Source: Rapana venosa (lineage: Eukaryota > Mollusca > Gastropoda > Neogastropoda > Muricidae). Taken from it: a stretch of 64,000 bases of DNA. The stretch spans positions 47,286,629-47,350,628 of the forward strand of contig CM054151.1 of the NCBI GenBank assembly GCA_028751875.1, in the 5' to 3' direction. A program made the translations under genes and the position numbers. Positions 23,230-34,827 of the stretch are shown here, in pieces. Below the pieces are notes generated by a model. The model worked only from the letters and a program-made list of their open reading frames with translations, did no database searches and was not told where the DNA came from. Numbering within the stretch: position 1 is the first letter of the stretch; every line of letters starts with the position of its first letter.

Positions 23230-26170
23230 AAATTTTGGAAAATGTCTCCCTTTATTACTCTTAATCATCTCATCTACCCCGGCCCTTTGGGCGGTCGGGG
23301 GGGAGACATGAAGACGATGCCGGGGTAACCCTCCTCCACCATTCGGTTCGGCTCTGCGCAGTAGTCCCGAGTATTCATCCTGGTCATTCTTGATGTTGTC
23401 CACCCAGGGACTTTTCTGTCTTCCCTCCTTCTGCCCCCTTCGAGTGTTCCTGCAGTATGTTTTGGGCAGGTGTTGTGGCGGGTGCGGGGCCAAACCCATG
23501 TCGCTTTTTTTTCTTGCGATGGGGGAGGGGGGTTCCTGTGGCCCTGCCAGCCGTGTTATTTGACTTGACAAATTCATTCGTCTTTTTTCCCTTCCGGATA
23601 TGCCCAGTATTTTTCTATGGCATTTTGTTCAAATGATGGATTCGCTTTGGTTTCAGCGTCAATGCCCAGGTTTCACTTCGTACGCGGCGTTGAATTGGGG
23701 GTTTTTTGTAGGCTTTTTTTTGTTGGGGAAATGTCTCTTTACTTTTCCATATGGTGGGGGTTTTGTCATGGAGATGTTGCATGGTATTTAAACTTTGATT
23801 TCTGTCGTCGATCGCCCGTCCTTTGTGGTGTGCCCCAAGGTTTTTAAAAGCTTTTTCCTCCTCCAGTTTTTGGGCCGTTCATGTAAATTTTAGCGTGGCA
23901 TTGCTCGTGCTGTTCAAAAGTACTTTATTTTTCTGAGCTCCCCTCCCCCCTATGCCCCCGTCTTTTCTCGTGGTGAAAGATCTTGCAGCTCTGTGTTTTT
24001 TTCGCCATGGGTCGTCATCGGAAACCGAAAGTTTTTGAAAGGGCTGCCCCCAAATGGAGATTTGAGTGGAAGTCATGGGGGTTTTCTCATAATTTTTTCC
24101 CAAGGGAAAGATTGAAACAGGATGGAGATAACGGGCATCCTTGTCGGCCCCCAACTGGGGTTTTTAAATAGTTCCGACTGATTGTCAGAAGGACTGCATG
24201 CTTGCGGTGTTGTACAGTGTTAATGGTTTGCATGTCCTTCTTCTGCCAAAATTCTGAGGACTCCACAGGCCTTGTCCTACTCTGTAAAACCCTTCTTGAA
24301 GTCGATGAAGTTGTGGAACAGGTCTCTCTGATGTTGAAATGTTTTTCCATATGATGGGGATTTAAAAATCTGTTCGATTGTGCTCCTGCCTGCCCTGAAC
24401 CCGCTTGTTCCTCTGAAGGTGTTCTTCTGCCCCCTTTTGAGTCGATTCAAAAAAAACTTTGGGGATGTCTTGCTGGCGTGGCTGATGAGGTTTGTTCTAT
24501 ATTTTGGCTTGGGCAAAAACCCCCTTTTGGCAGGGAATAATGAGTGTTGTGTCCATTTTTTGGCCTGTTTTGCTCCAAATCTTTGACAGATAGCTGTAAC
24601 ATATGTGTGATGTTTCCCACCTGTTTGGCAGTTGTGGATATTGTTGTTTGGGGGACTTTCCTATGGAAGCTGGGATGGCTTCTTCCACTTCTTCCTCAGT
24701 ATAGGTAAGGCGAGGGTGTCTTGATGTTGCTGCTTTCTCTTCTATTATGCCTTTTCGGTTGTATTGGGTAGTGTACAGTTCTTTACAATATTCAGACCAC
24801 CCGTTTAATGCAGCGGTTTTGTGGGAGGTTTCCCGGGCTGTCTTAAGGGCTGAAGATTTGGGTTTGAAGGGTTTTTTAATTTTTCAGGGTGGTATGTTTT
24901 TTTCTGTTGCCCCCTTTATCTTTTTTTTGATCTCACACATTGTCACTGATCCCTTCTCTTGGCCCCTTAAAATTTATTCTTCACGGATTGTTGGCCCCCC
25001 GGTATTTTTTTGGGGTTTGGAGATGGTTGGGTTTTAGTGCTTTTTTGTATCGAGAGGGCCCAAAATGTCATTGTAGTCATGGTGGTGTTTATTCTCTGAC
25101 GGCCGAGTACCCCCTTGTGTTTTCCCGGGCTGCTCATTGAAGTTTTTGGGGAGGTCATTTATGTCATTGTCAGGAGGGGTTAAGCCCCAAAAAGTTTCCC
25201 CCAAATTAGCTTTGGAAAATTTTTCCCCGACATCGGATCTTTCAGTTTTTCCCCCGTCAAATTTGATACGTGGGGGTTTCAGGCTGTTTGTTTTTTTCGC
25301 TTCATTTGAATCCCGCAGCACAAGGTCGTGGGCGCTGCCTATGTAGCTCCCGGGGAGGTTTTTGTTTGGGGTTGTTGGGTGCTGGATTTGAAGCGCCGTG
25401 GTGTTAAGTAAAAACTATTTGGTTTTTGGATCTTGCCCCTTTGGCGCTGCCAGGTTGTCCCCCTTGACTGTTGTGGGGATAGGGGTATTTGGGAATGGTA
25501 AGTCTGTGGGGGAGCAAAATCCGCAGACGTAGTCCCCCGTCTTGGTTCCCCGTTCCAACTGACACTGTTCCGGCCATTGGTTGTAAGGTCGGACCTACTT
25601 TGGCGTTAAAAACCCCCTTTGGTGATGTTTATGCCTTCTTTGGGGATTTTCATTATGGTCTCTTCAAAATCTTCATAAAATTCTTTCTTCTTTTCTGCAT
25701 GGTCAGATGATGGTGCATGATTTGTATGATGGTGTGTTCTTGGGCTTGGGCCCCACCCGGATGCTGTAACCTGCTGGAAGCGGTGACAGTGTAATGCACC
25801 CACTTTCCCTTTCTGACAATAAATGCCTCCATTCGGTGATGTTTCTTTGGCCATGTACCGTTTTTGTTGCCCTTTTTCACAATGTCTCACCAAATCCTGT
25901 CCATCTCACTTTTTCCTGTCCAAAATGTCCCATTTATATCGGCAAGCTCATACTCATTCTTTGATTTTTTCCCCCTGGGAGAGTGTAGGGGAAATTTCCT
26001 GTACCAAGGTGATTTTTTTTTTTTAGGGGCTTAAGTATGTTTTAACTCCGTAGTGATGTCACTTCCCCCTGTGTTTTTCAAGGAAAGCGCGGTCGTTGGG
26101 GAACCGGGCTCCCCGTCCGGGATCATTTTTGGGTTGATTTGTCTTTCAGTTTTTTTGGGGGGTTTTTTTT
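23230..26170 (-). mobile_element. RTE-like LINE B1, second copy, low-quality sequence
   Basis: Alignable to 11395-14520, but with so many lost bases that only short pieces translate (for example GDFNAKVG is broken near 25610). The errors concentrate in homopolymers, and this looks like unpolished single-read sequence, not biological decay. Confidence 0.8.
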
Positions 26171-26394
26171 TTTTTTGGATATTTTTGGGGGGCGCCAAAC
26201 CCCTCCGTCTCCCTATGTTTTTGGGTTTTTTTTTAAATTTGGGGTTTCTCCCCCACATGCGACAGGTTGTACTGGGTTACAGGTACAGTAGCAGTAGAGA
26301 GAACTCCTGAATGACTGGAAAAACCCCCAGATGAGGAAAAAACCCCCGAAATTCGAACACGCTTGCCTATGAATGACTCCACTCACTCACCCCC

Positions 26395-28680
26395 CACCCC
26401 CATCCCTTGGTGGGACGACCGTTGAGGTACCCCCACGGGGTGCAAGTGGACCGCCAAATGGGTTTTGTCCTGGGCTCTTTTTACGGGTTTGGTACAGTGA
26501 GGCCCGGGCCCTCCTTGATGTTTGGTATCCAGCTTTTTCGTGGTCGTCCCCGCCTCCTTTCCTTCCCATCCCTGCAGGACTGTCTTTGAAGGGTGTTATG
26601 CCTTGTTGTGTGGCCAAACCATTTCAGTTTCCTCCGTTTGACTGTATCTAGCAATGGTTCTTGTTTGCCAGCCAGTGCCTCGATCTGCTGCCAGACGTAG
26701 TCATTGGTTTTACGGTCTCTGTAGGTGATGTTCAGGATCCGCCTGAGGCACTTCATCTCAAAGGCTTGAATGCGACGTTTTAAATCGGCAGTAAGTTTCC
26801 ATGCTTCACAGCTGTACAAGGCAATGGATGTGACGAGTGCCTTGTAGAGTCTGACCTTAGTGTGGGTTCTGATGTTGTGGTTTCTCCACACTTTCGCCAG
26901 CTTAGTCATGGAGGAGAGTGCCACAGCAAGTCTGATCTTCACCTCTTGTGTGCTCGTGCCTTCTTTGGTGATGACTGCTCCAAGGTACTTGAAAGTTTCC
27001 ACCTCCTCTAGTGTCTCGCCACTCATCTTGATGCTGGTGGGAGTGGTCGGTGTGGTACTGTTCACTAGGATCTTGCTCTTTTCCGTGCTGATCTCCATAC
27101 GTGGGCATTGGCTGATGTTTCCAGTCTGGTGGTGAGATCCTGGAGTTCTTCTTCACTGCGGCCCATGAGATCAATATCGTCTGCGAATCGAAGATTGCAG
27201 ACTGGCCTTCCTCCTATTGTGATTGTGGTCTTGAAGTCAAGGAGGGCCTCCTGCATGATGTTCTCCAGGAACACGTTGAGAAGAACGGGGATAGCGGGCA
27301 GCCTTGTCGAACTCCAACTGAAGTCCGGAAGAACTCCCCGATTTCTCCACCATGAGGACTGCACTGTGGGAGCTGTCATACAGCGCCTGGATGACTTGAA
27401 TCAGGTCCTCGTCGAAGCTATAGTCTCTCATGACTTGCACAGAGCTTTTGCCACACTCGGTCGAAGGCCTTCTTGAAGTCAATGAAGTTGTTGTAGAGCT
27501 GTAGTTGATGTTGGAGATGCTTCTCTATGAGCATTCTGATGTTGAAGATCTGCTCGACAGTGCTTCGACTGGTCTGAATCCTGCCTGTTCTTCTGATAGG
27601 ATTTCTTCTGCTTGTGGTTTCAGTCTGTTCAAGGCAATGCGTAGCATAACTTTGCTTGGATGGCTTATCAGACTGATTGTTCTGTAATTTTGGCACTTCT
27701 TCAGGTCTCCTTCTTTGGAAGTGGAACTATGATGGATTGGGTCCACTGTTCAGGCCACTCTTTGCTGGTCCAGATGCGTTGGCAGATGATTGTTAATGCC
27801 TTGATCATCTCTGGGCCTCCGTTCTTGATGAGCTCAGCCGGGATGTTGTCAATCCCTGGTGACTTGCCTCCCTTTCAGGGATCTTACTGCTTCTTCTACC
27901 TCTTCCTCCAGCACCTGTGTGCTTTCAGGATCTGATGGTCTGGGATCTTGCTCGTGAAGTTTGTTCGGATCAGCCTTCAGCTTGTAGTTGTAAGGTCGCT
28001 GCAATATTCTGTCCATCTCTTCATGATAGTGGCGCTCTCTGTAAGGACTGACCCCTCTTTGTCTTCAATAACGGAGGTCTTTGGCTGCTGGGACTTGGTT
28101 AGTACCTTGATGGTCTGGTACACCTCTTTGCTGTCTCCTTTCGCCATTGCCTTCTCAACCTTGGAGCATTGTTATGACATCCAGTTCCCCATGGCCTCAG
28201 TCATCTTCTTCTTGATTGACCTGTTGACTGTTCTATACTCTTCGGCCGTTTCTGGGTTTTTGTTCTTCTCTGGTTTTAGCTCCCTACGTTGGTCGCACAG
28301 GTCCAGGATATCGTTGGTAACCCACGGTTGGTTCTTTTTCCTCTTTTTCCCCAAAGGGATCTCCAGCGCTGTCCCTAAATGGTCTTGTTTAAAGGTCTCA
28401 GTGAGGTTGTTGATGTCATCTTGGAGGAAATTCAATGCTGCAAATCTGCCCCCTATCTCAGCTTTAACGATTTAGCGACTTGGGGGTCCTTCAGCTTTTC
28501 CAGTTGAACCGCAAACGGGGATTTCTCTTCGGGTTTTTGGGTCTTCAGCTTGATCTGTAGGGTCATGAGTACCATGTCGTGGTCACTGCAATATCAGCGC
28601 CAGGGAAACTTCTTGTTGGGCTTTGTTGATGCTCGACTTAAATCGTTTGGGGGCCAAGATGTAGTCAATCTGGTTATGTT
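26395..28680 (-). mobile_element. RTE-like LINE B2, second copy
   Basis: From about 26620 rightward this is almost identical to copy 1. A single frame of 205 codons (27098-26481) covers the region after the catalytic box, from MEISTEKSKI through KWFGHTTRH, where copy 1 is split in two. RFADDIDLMGR is at 27180. The element is 5'-truncated like copy 1. Confidence 0.85.
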
Positions 28681-28849
28681 ATGATATGGCTAGGTACTTG
28701 AAAAGAGTTGTACATGAAAAATTTTTTCATCCAGTGTGTACTTATGGTCTTATAGTGCTTTCTTTCTTTCTTTCTTTTCGTTTTAAACACATTTTTAAAT
28801 TCAATTTTGCATGTTATAATATAAAGAAAATGAATTTACATGACACCTG

Positions 28850-29365
28850 CTAGAGCTCCGAGGTTCACCAATGGTGAGATCTGTGCGAATGCGCCGCTTT
28901 TGCCCGTCACTAAAGAAGCCGCACTCCATCTTCTTGAATGACGTCTACACCGGGACGCCTGTGTGCATGCAATTTTTAAAGATGTTTGTCATTCGTTCTT
29001 ACGGGTACGCATGGCCTACTCTTCCAAAAAACTTTGCAAGATGTCCTGCGTGCGTTCTCACACGGGACATTGGTTAATAGTCTCATCCGGAAGAATTTTT
29101 TGGAGGGAGTAGAGTGGGCACTGAATGTTGCCCAGAATAATGATGCGCTGTGGTAAACCAGTGTGTTAAGCTGGGGAACAGCAACACCATCAGCAACATC
29201 TCTTATCCTGACTGCGGAAGAAACGTCCAAGAGACCTCATAACGTATGGACTGGGAAGGGAAACATCTGTTTACCTGACCACCACTAGTGAGATTCGAAC
29301 ACGTTAGCCCTGAATCAAGTTTCAAAGGTCCTATCCACTCAGCCAGCAAGACCCCTTGCTTAGGT
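28850..29365 (-). mobile_element. SINE cluster S3, S1 and S4, second copy
   Basis: Same three fragments in the same order as 17211-17730: S3 at 28850-28935, S1 (-) at 28960-29130, S4 (-) at 29170-29365. Confidence 0.75.
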
Positions 29366-29414
29366 AAAAAATAAAAAGATAAAGGTTTTGGCCAAGACCT
29401 GGACTGAATGATGA

Positions 29415-30007
29415 AAGTTCTTCTTGTTCTTCTTGTTCTTCTTGTTCTTCTTCTTCTTCTTCTTCTTCTTCGTCTTCTTCTTCTTCTTCGTCTTCTGTGA
29501 ATGTCTTCACTTGTACACTCCTTCTCGTTCTCTCCGCTCTGATGCAGATACCTTGTCCTTACGAATACCTAGATTCAACCAATCCACCATCGGCCGTCGC
29601 TTTTTCTCAATTTCTGGTCCATTGATGTGGGAAAGATCTCCCCCTCTCCCCTCCCCAAAAGTCTTCTTATGACACTTTTAAATCCAGCCTCAAGGCATAT
29701 TTATTTCAAACCTAAAATTTTCCTTCCTGCCTCATCTCATAGTTTTTCCTGCCTTCAACAGCCAAGATTCTATTGCCCTGCCCGGGTGTGTGACCTGTGG
29801 TGTGTGTGTGTGTTGTGTGTGTGTGTGTGTGTGTTTTGTTTGTGTGTTGGTGCGCGCGTGGGGCGTGTGTGCTATTAGGACTTGATGGAACTATTATTGT
29901 CACTGGTTGTATGACTGTGTAAGAATGAGTTGAGTGCAAGCGCTTTGATTTGTCTCTGCAAGATATAGCGCTATATAAATTCCATTTATTATTATTTATA
30001 TTATTTC
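29415..30007 (+). mobile_element. (TTC)n and LINE C 3' end, second copy
   Basis: (TTC)n at 29415-29495 is followed by the coding remnant DADTLSLRIPRFNQSTIG near 29540, GPLMW near 29622, a (GT)n tract at 29798-29835 and the tail GCTATATAAATTCCATT with (ATT)n near 29970-30007. Confidence 0.75.
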
Positions 30008-30300
30008 TTCTTCTTCTTCGACGAATGCTCAGACAGCAACTTTGCAGCCTGTCTAATGAGGAAAATGGTGGCTGGGCCCTTAAGCGCCGAAGTCGGCCAG
30101 GCATCCGACTTAAGCTTTTTGAAAAGAATTGTCTTTTAAGTCTTTCTGGAAAAAAAATGCAGGAGAACAGACCAGAGGTGACATGAACAAAAGGAACCAG
30201 GCAAAAACCAAAGAGAGGGATAGAAAAGAGAAAAATCCTAGCACACATTCTCCAGAAGATGGGAATGCTGTTTATACGGCATACCCCGTCATCCCTATAA
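30008..30300 (+). repeat. Interspersed repeat X, complete copy
   Basis: Starts with (TTC)n, then GACGAATGCTCAGACAGC, and a body with GCCCTTAAGCGCCG, TCTTTCTGGAAAAAAA, AAAGAGAGGGATAGAAAAGA and TTCTCCAGAAGATGGGAATG. Two further copies nearby share all of these landmarks. No open frame, no terminal repeats and no clear tRNA promoter. Class unknown. Confidence 0.65.
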
Positions 30301-30670
30301 GGATAATGATGAAAGTGATAATAATGGGTGCTGATGATCATAGCCATCATGAAATCATTATCAGGGATCGACTACCACCACTACATTATTACCACCTTCA
30401 TTATTTTCATCGTAATCTTTACCATCACCACCACCACTGCCATCACCACCACTATCACCACCATCATCATCTGCAACAGCAACAACAGTAACTTTACCGT
30501 CTTTATCGTCATCATCGTCGTCATCGTCATTATCATTACCATCATCATCACCACCATCAGTAGCAGCAGCAGCAACATTATCGTCGTCGTCGTTGTCATC
30601 ATCACAGTCATCATCATCATCATCAACATCATCACCATCATCATCATCCTCTTCTTCTTCTTCCTCAGAA
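30301..30670. repeat. (CAT/CAC/CGT)n trinucleotide-rich DNA
   Basis: Irregular CAT, CAC and CGT triplets run for over 300 bp. The - strand frame reads as an Asp-rich chain, which is a by-product of the triplets. Confidence 0.9.
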
Positions 30671-30699
30671 ACTGACTCACTTAAAGACATGATGGGAAG

Positions 30700-30925
30700 G
30701 AAAAAAAGAGAAAAAAAGCAAAGGAAGAAAGAAAGAAAGTAAACAAACCCACAAACAATGAAACCATAATAAAACGGAGAGAGAGACAGAGACAGAGACA
30801 AACAGACAGACAGACAGACAGCTCGGCTAGGTGCACATGTATCGATTCTCAGAGCAGATTTGTTTCTATACCGACAACAAAGCACACAAAGCCCATAGGT
30901 ATCAAACAAAGCCACAACACACACA

Positions 30926-30973
<48 letters not shown>

Positions 30974-30976
30974 CTA

Positions 30977-31035
<59 letters not shown>

Positions 31036-31232
31036 AGGCCTTTGTTCAACGCATGGATGGCCACAGAAAGAAGCTTGTATGTATGTGTTTTGAAAAATTC
31101 AATATTGATTTTCATTATGTCCGGGCTTTTTCTTTACCTAGCTGAAATTCACTGCAGACGCGCGAATGAACGCAAACATGCGCATGAATAGGCATGCCTG
31201 CTTAATGTACTGTGTGTATGTTTAGATTATTA

Positions 31233-31299
<67 letters not shown>

Positions 31300-31300
31300 T
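30700..31300. repeat. (GACA)n, (ACGC)n, (AC)n and (GT)n
   Basis: GACA repeats at 30783-30820, about fifteen ACGC tetramers at 30926-30996 passing into (AC)n to 31033, and (GT)n at 31237-31298. The 200 bp between the last two is unremarkable. Confidence 0.95.
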
Positions 31301-31598
31301 TTTAAACCTTTCAGGTTATTTCTTGAATCTCAATATTGAATAAGAATAAAGAACGAAAAGTGTTGTTGCTTTAAAAAAATAATCTCGCAATATTTTTTTT
31401 ATATCGGTTCGGACAATATTGGCTACATATTCTTTGTAGTGTATTCTTTTGTTGTGTATTTAAGGAAGAATTGGGGGGGGGGGGGGTCTCTCTGTCTTTG
31501 TCTGTGTCTATGCTTCTGTCTGTCTCTCTCTGTCAGTGAGTTTAGTGTCCTTCTATGTCTGTCTGTCTGTCTGTCTGCCTCTCTGTCTCTGTCGGTCG

Positions 31599-31681
<83 letters not shown>

Positions 31682-31700
31682 AGTATTGGGTTATTATTAT
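31301..31700. repeat. AT-rich spacer, poly-G, (CTGT)n and (CT)n
   Basis: A run of 14 G lies near 31473-31487, then CTGT and CT repeats to 31680. AATATTGAATAAGAATAAAG near 31332 could be a LINE-type tail. Confidence 0.9.
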
Positions 31701-31715
31701 TAAGGTGTATCCCTA

Positions 31716-31790
31716 ACGGGCGGGGCCTGGATGTAAAAAAGCACATGTGTGCTTATTCATTATCCTCGAAATAAAAGAATTTGTCATTGT
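31716..31790 (+). mobile_element. S1 SINE, tail only
   Basis: GGGGCCTGGATGTAAAAAAG, then GTGCTTATTCATTATCCTCG and AAATAAAAG match the last 70 bp of S1. Confidence 0.8.
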
Positions 31791-31928
31791 CATTGTCATT
31801 GTCTCTCTCCTCTCTCTCGTCTGGAAAAAAAAGAGTTTCTCTCTCTCTCTGTATTATGTTTGCGCGCATGGGTCTGTGTGCGGACATTCATGCATGCATA
31901 TGTATATCTCAGCACACGTGTCTTCCTC

Positions 31929-31930
<2 letters not shown>

Positions 31931-32017
<87 letters not shown>

Positions 32018-32260
32018 ACAGACAGACAGACAGACAGACATACAGAACGGAGAAATAAAGAAAGAATGAACACACAAAAAGTGACAGACGCACTCACGGA
32101 GACAGAGAGAGAGAGAAATAGGAGGAGGAAGACGAGAAAAAAATAAAGGGAGACAGACAGACAGACAGAATATAACAGAGACAGAGACACATACAGACGG
32201 ACGGACAGACAGACAGGCAGACAGACAAGAACAGAAACAGAGAGACAGAGACAGAGATAG
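31931..32260. repeat. (AT)n, (GT)n and (GACA)n compound microsatellite
   Basis: (AT)n at 31934-31990 passes directly into (GT)n to 32017 and then GACA repeats. Further GACA-type blocks continue to 32260. Confidence 0.95.
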
Positions 32261-32790
32261 TGTGTGTATAAGAGAAGTCATCGATCGCAGGTCTCAAATG
32301 GAACAACGGCCATTTGTATTCAAGGGGAAAAAACACGCTGCAACACACACAAGAAAGACAATTTAAGCTACCACACGAAACAAACAAAGAAAGAAACAAA
32401 CGAATAAACAGTAACAACAACATGATTTCCAGCTTTATTTTGACTAGGTGGGTTTGTTTGTCTTTATTGTTGTTGGTTTTGTTGTTGTTTGTGTGTGTGG
32501 TTGTTGTTAGGTTGTTGGTTTTGTGGTTTGTTTTGGGGTTGTTGTTGTTGGGTTGGTGTTGTTGTTGTTGTTGTTGGGTTTTTTTGGGGGGGGTTCTGTT
32601 TTCTTTTGTTTAAAAAAAAAAAAATTTGCTTGTCGTTTCTTTGTTTCTTTTGTTTTATTTTGTTGTTGTTGTTGGTTGTGGTGGTGGTGGTGGTGGTTTT
32701 TGTTGTTGGTTTGTTTGTTTCTTTCTTTCTTTTTCTTTTTTTTTTCTTTCTTCTTTTTTGGGGGTTAGGGGGAGAGAGGGGGTTCCTTCC
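32261..32790. repeat. Spacer then (TTG)n-rich DNA
   Basis: 32430-32760 is T/G simple sequence with (TTG)n and G-runs. Long open frames here come from composition. Confidence 0.85.
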
Positions 32791-32796
32791 ACGGCT

Positions 32797-32890
32797 AGAG
32801 CTCCGAGGTTCACCGACTGTGAGATGTTTCCGTCTGCGACCGTTTCAGTCCAGTATTGGGGTACCTGCATTCCGATTCCGATCTCCCTAT
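32797..32890 (-). mobile_element. S3 SINE-like repeat fragment
   Basis: CTAGAGCTCCGAGGTTCACC followed by GACTGTGAGATG and GCGACCGTTTCAGTCC, ending near CATTCCGATTCCGATCTCC. Confidence 0.7.
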
Positions 32891-32904
32891 TACTTTTCTT
32901 TTTT

Positions 32905-33385
32905 GTTTGGTTGGTTGGTTATTGGCTTGTTTGTTTGTTTGGTTGGTTGGTTATTGGCTTGTTTGTTTGGTTGGTTATTGGCTTGTTTGGTTGGTTGGTT
33001 GGTTGGTTATTGGCTTGTTTGGTTGGTTGGTTGGTTGGTTGGTTATTGGCTTGTTTGGTTGGTTGGTTATTGGCTTGTTGGTTGGTTGGTTGGTTGGTTG
33101 GTTATTGGCTTGTTTGTTTGGTTGGTTGGTTGGTTGGTTGGTTGGTTATTGGCTTGTTTGGTTGGTTGGTTGGTTGGTTGGTTATTGGCTTGTTTGTTTG
33201 GTTGGTTGGTTGGTTGGTTATTGGCTTGCTTGTTGGTTGGTTGGCTGGTTGGTTGGTTATTGGCTTGTTTGGTTGGTTGGTTGGTTGGTTAGTTGGTTAT
33301 TGGCTTGTTTGTTTGGTTGGTTGGTTGGTTGGTTATTGGCTTGTTTGTTTAGTTGGTTGGTTGGTTATTGGCTTGTTTGTTTCTT
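32905..33385. repeat. TTGG-tetramer minisatellite with TTATTGGCTTG spacers
   Basis: About 14 copies of TTATTGGCTTG are separated by variable (TTGG)n and (TTTG)n runs, giving units of roughly 25-45 bp. All + frames stay open (Trp, Leu, Val and Gly rich) for up to 282 codons, purely because the units lack stops. Confidence 0.9.
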
Positions 33386-33474
33386 TCCTTGATTTTTTTT
33401 GGTTTGGGAAGTGTTTTATGTTTTGGGGTTGTTTTTTTTTACCTTGCTGTTCTTTTCTTTGTTTGCTGTCATAA

Positions 33475-33581
33475 CTCCACACGCACACACACGCGTGTGT
33501 GCGCGCGCGCGCACAACACACACACACACACACACACACCAAACATTTGCTTTTCTTCTCTTTGTTTGATTTCAGAACTCT

Positions 33582-33633
<52 letters not shown>

Positions 33634-33765
33634 GAGACACACACCACACACGATACACACACACACACACACACACACAACACACACACGAGACACACAC
33701 CACACACGACACACGAGATACACCACACACGACACACGAGACACACACACACACACACACACACA
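33475..33765. repeat. (CA)n microsatellites with CACGAGACA variants
   Basis: Pure (CA)n blocks alternate with ACACCACACACGA-type variants. A GCGCGC run is at 33502-33512. Confidence 0.95.
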
Positions 33766-34539
33766 AGGTTTCAGTCATGATATTCAAAGGGCACAAGATC
33801 AACGCTGACAAAATGGCGTGCGCTGGTGATATTTTTGTTTTGTTTTGTTTTGTTTTACACGGGAACGGAACTCATCCCTGCCTACGTCACCGTTCGTTAT
33901 CTACCCAAGCGAAGCTAGAGGTCCTTTCTCTCTGTCTGCCGCGTATCGTCTTCTGCTGCAGCCTATACTGTTACCGTTCGTGTGAAATCAACAATGGAAC
34001 ACACACACCTACGCGCCCGCGCGCGCACGCACGAACGCATGCACACACATATACACACACACACACGTACACACGTACCCGCGCGCACCCCCCCCCCCCC
34101 CACACACACACACACACCCCCACAGAGACTTCTATGGTGGATTGTTTCATACATCGTCATTAAAACTGGCCGTGCGTGCGTGTATGTCTATGTTGAATAA
34201 TAACACACACACACACACTCACACAGAGCACTGAACACTGAAAAGTTTTGATGTACTTCGGCCTTGGGCCAGTATACAAAACATGCTCGGCAGGGGGTAG
34301 GTAGGTAGGGAGGGAGAGAGAGAGAGAGAGAGAGTAGTTTGCTGTAGTGAGCTTTTAAGCCCATTCACATGGGAACAATAGGAAGGGACTCGGGCACCAA
34401 AACACCCAATCATTTAACTAAGAAAGAAAAAAACCAAATTCACAACAGCCTAAATAATCATCATGGCATGTATTCCAATACCTGGCTTGATAGCAGCAAG
34501 AAACACAGATATTGAAATTTATGGTACCTGCAATTTTTT
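33766..34539. other. No supported gene; (CA)n at 34003-34125
   Basis: (CA)n with GCGC and poly-C interruptions at 34003-34125, a short (CA)n at 34203-34220 and (GA)n near 34312-34333. Remaining DNA is unremarkable. Confidence 0.5.
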
Positions 34540-34827
34540 TCTGGCGAAGATCAATGAACATTGCTCCAAATCTGTTGCTGTTAAAGCTTATAAGCCATTC
34601 TGAAGACCGTCAATGATTCATACATGCTCTGTGTGTGTGTGTGTGTGTGTTAACTGTGACGTAAAAACTGACAGGGGGGAGGGGGGACGTCCCTACAGCT
34701 TGTCTTTAATGCAGTAGGCTTTAATCCCTTTCACGTGGGGACAGATTAACGAACAATGCTCCAAATCTATTGCTGTTAAAGCTTATAAGCCATTCTCAAG
34801 ACCGTCACAGGAGTCATTGATTCATAC
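34540..34827. repeat. Tandem duplication, about 200 bp (modules A, B, A')
   Basis: GCTCCAAATCTGTTGCTG at 34562 recurs as GCTCCAAATCTATTGCTG at 34759, and both run to GATTCATACAT. Between them lies module B (TTAACTGTGACGTAAAAACT to CACGTGGGG). A second B is at 36092-36205, beyond an S1 SINE. Confidence 0.8.

Larger units (their letters stand above)
19001..30165. repeat. Duplicated segment, copy 2 (left end of the right contig)
   Basis: The first base after the gap aligns to 7158 and similarity runs to about 30165, which aligns to the last base before the gap. Most differences are single-base indels in homopolymers. From about 22800 to 26600 quality drops sharply (many lost bases and G/T run artefacts), then recovers to near identity. 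Confidence 0.95.

Noticed and set aside
7158..30165. True tandem segmental duplication
   Set aside because: Possible, but the exact abutment of both copies on a 500-N gap, homopolymer-type differences and the low-quality zone favour unmerged contig ends. It is kept as the alternative in the finding.
30361..31029. 222-codon Asp- and Cys/Val-rich frame on the - strand
   Set aside because: Produced by CAT triplets and (CA)n/(ACGC)n tetramers; several frames are open at once.
32489..33474. Open frames of 267 and 282 codons on the + strand
   Set aside because: All three frames are open because TTG/TTGG repeats lack stops. The products are Trp/Leu/Val/Gly monotony without start context, domain or splice sites.
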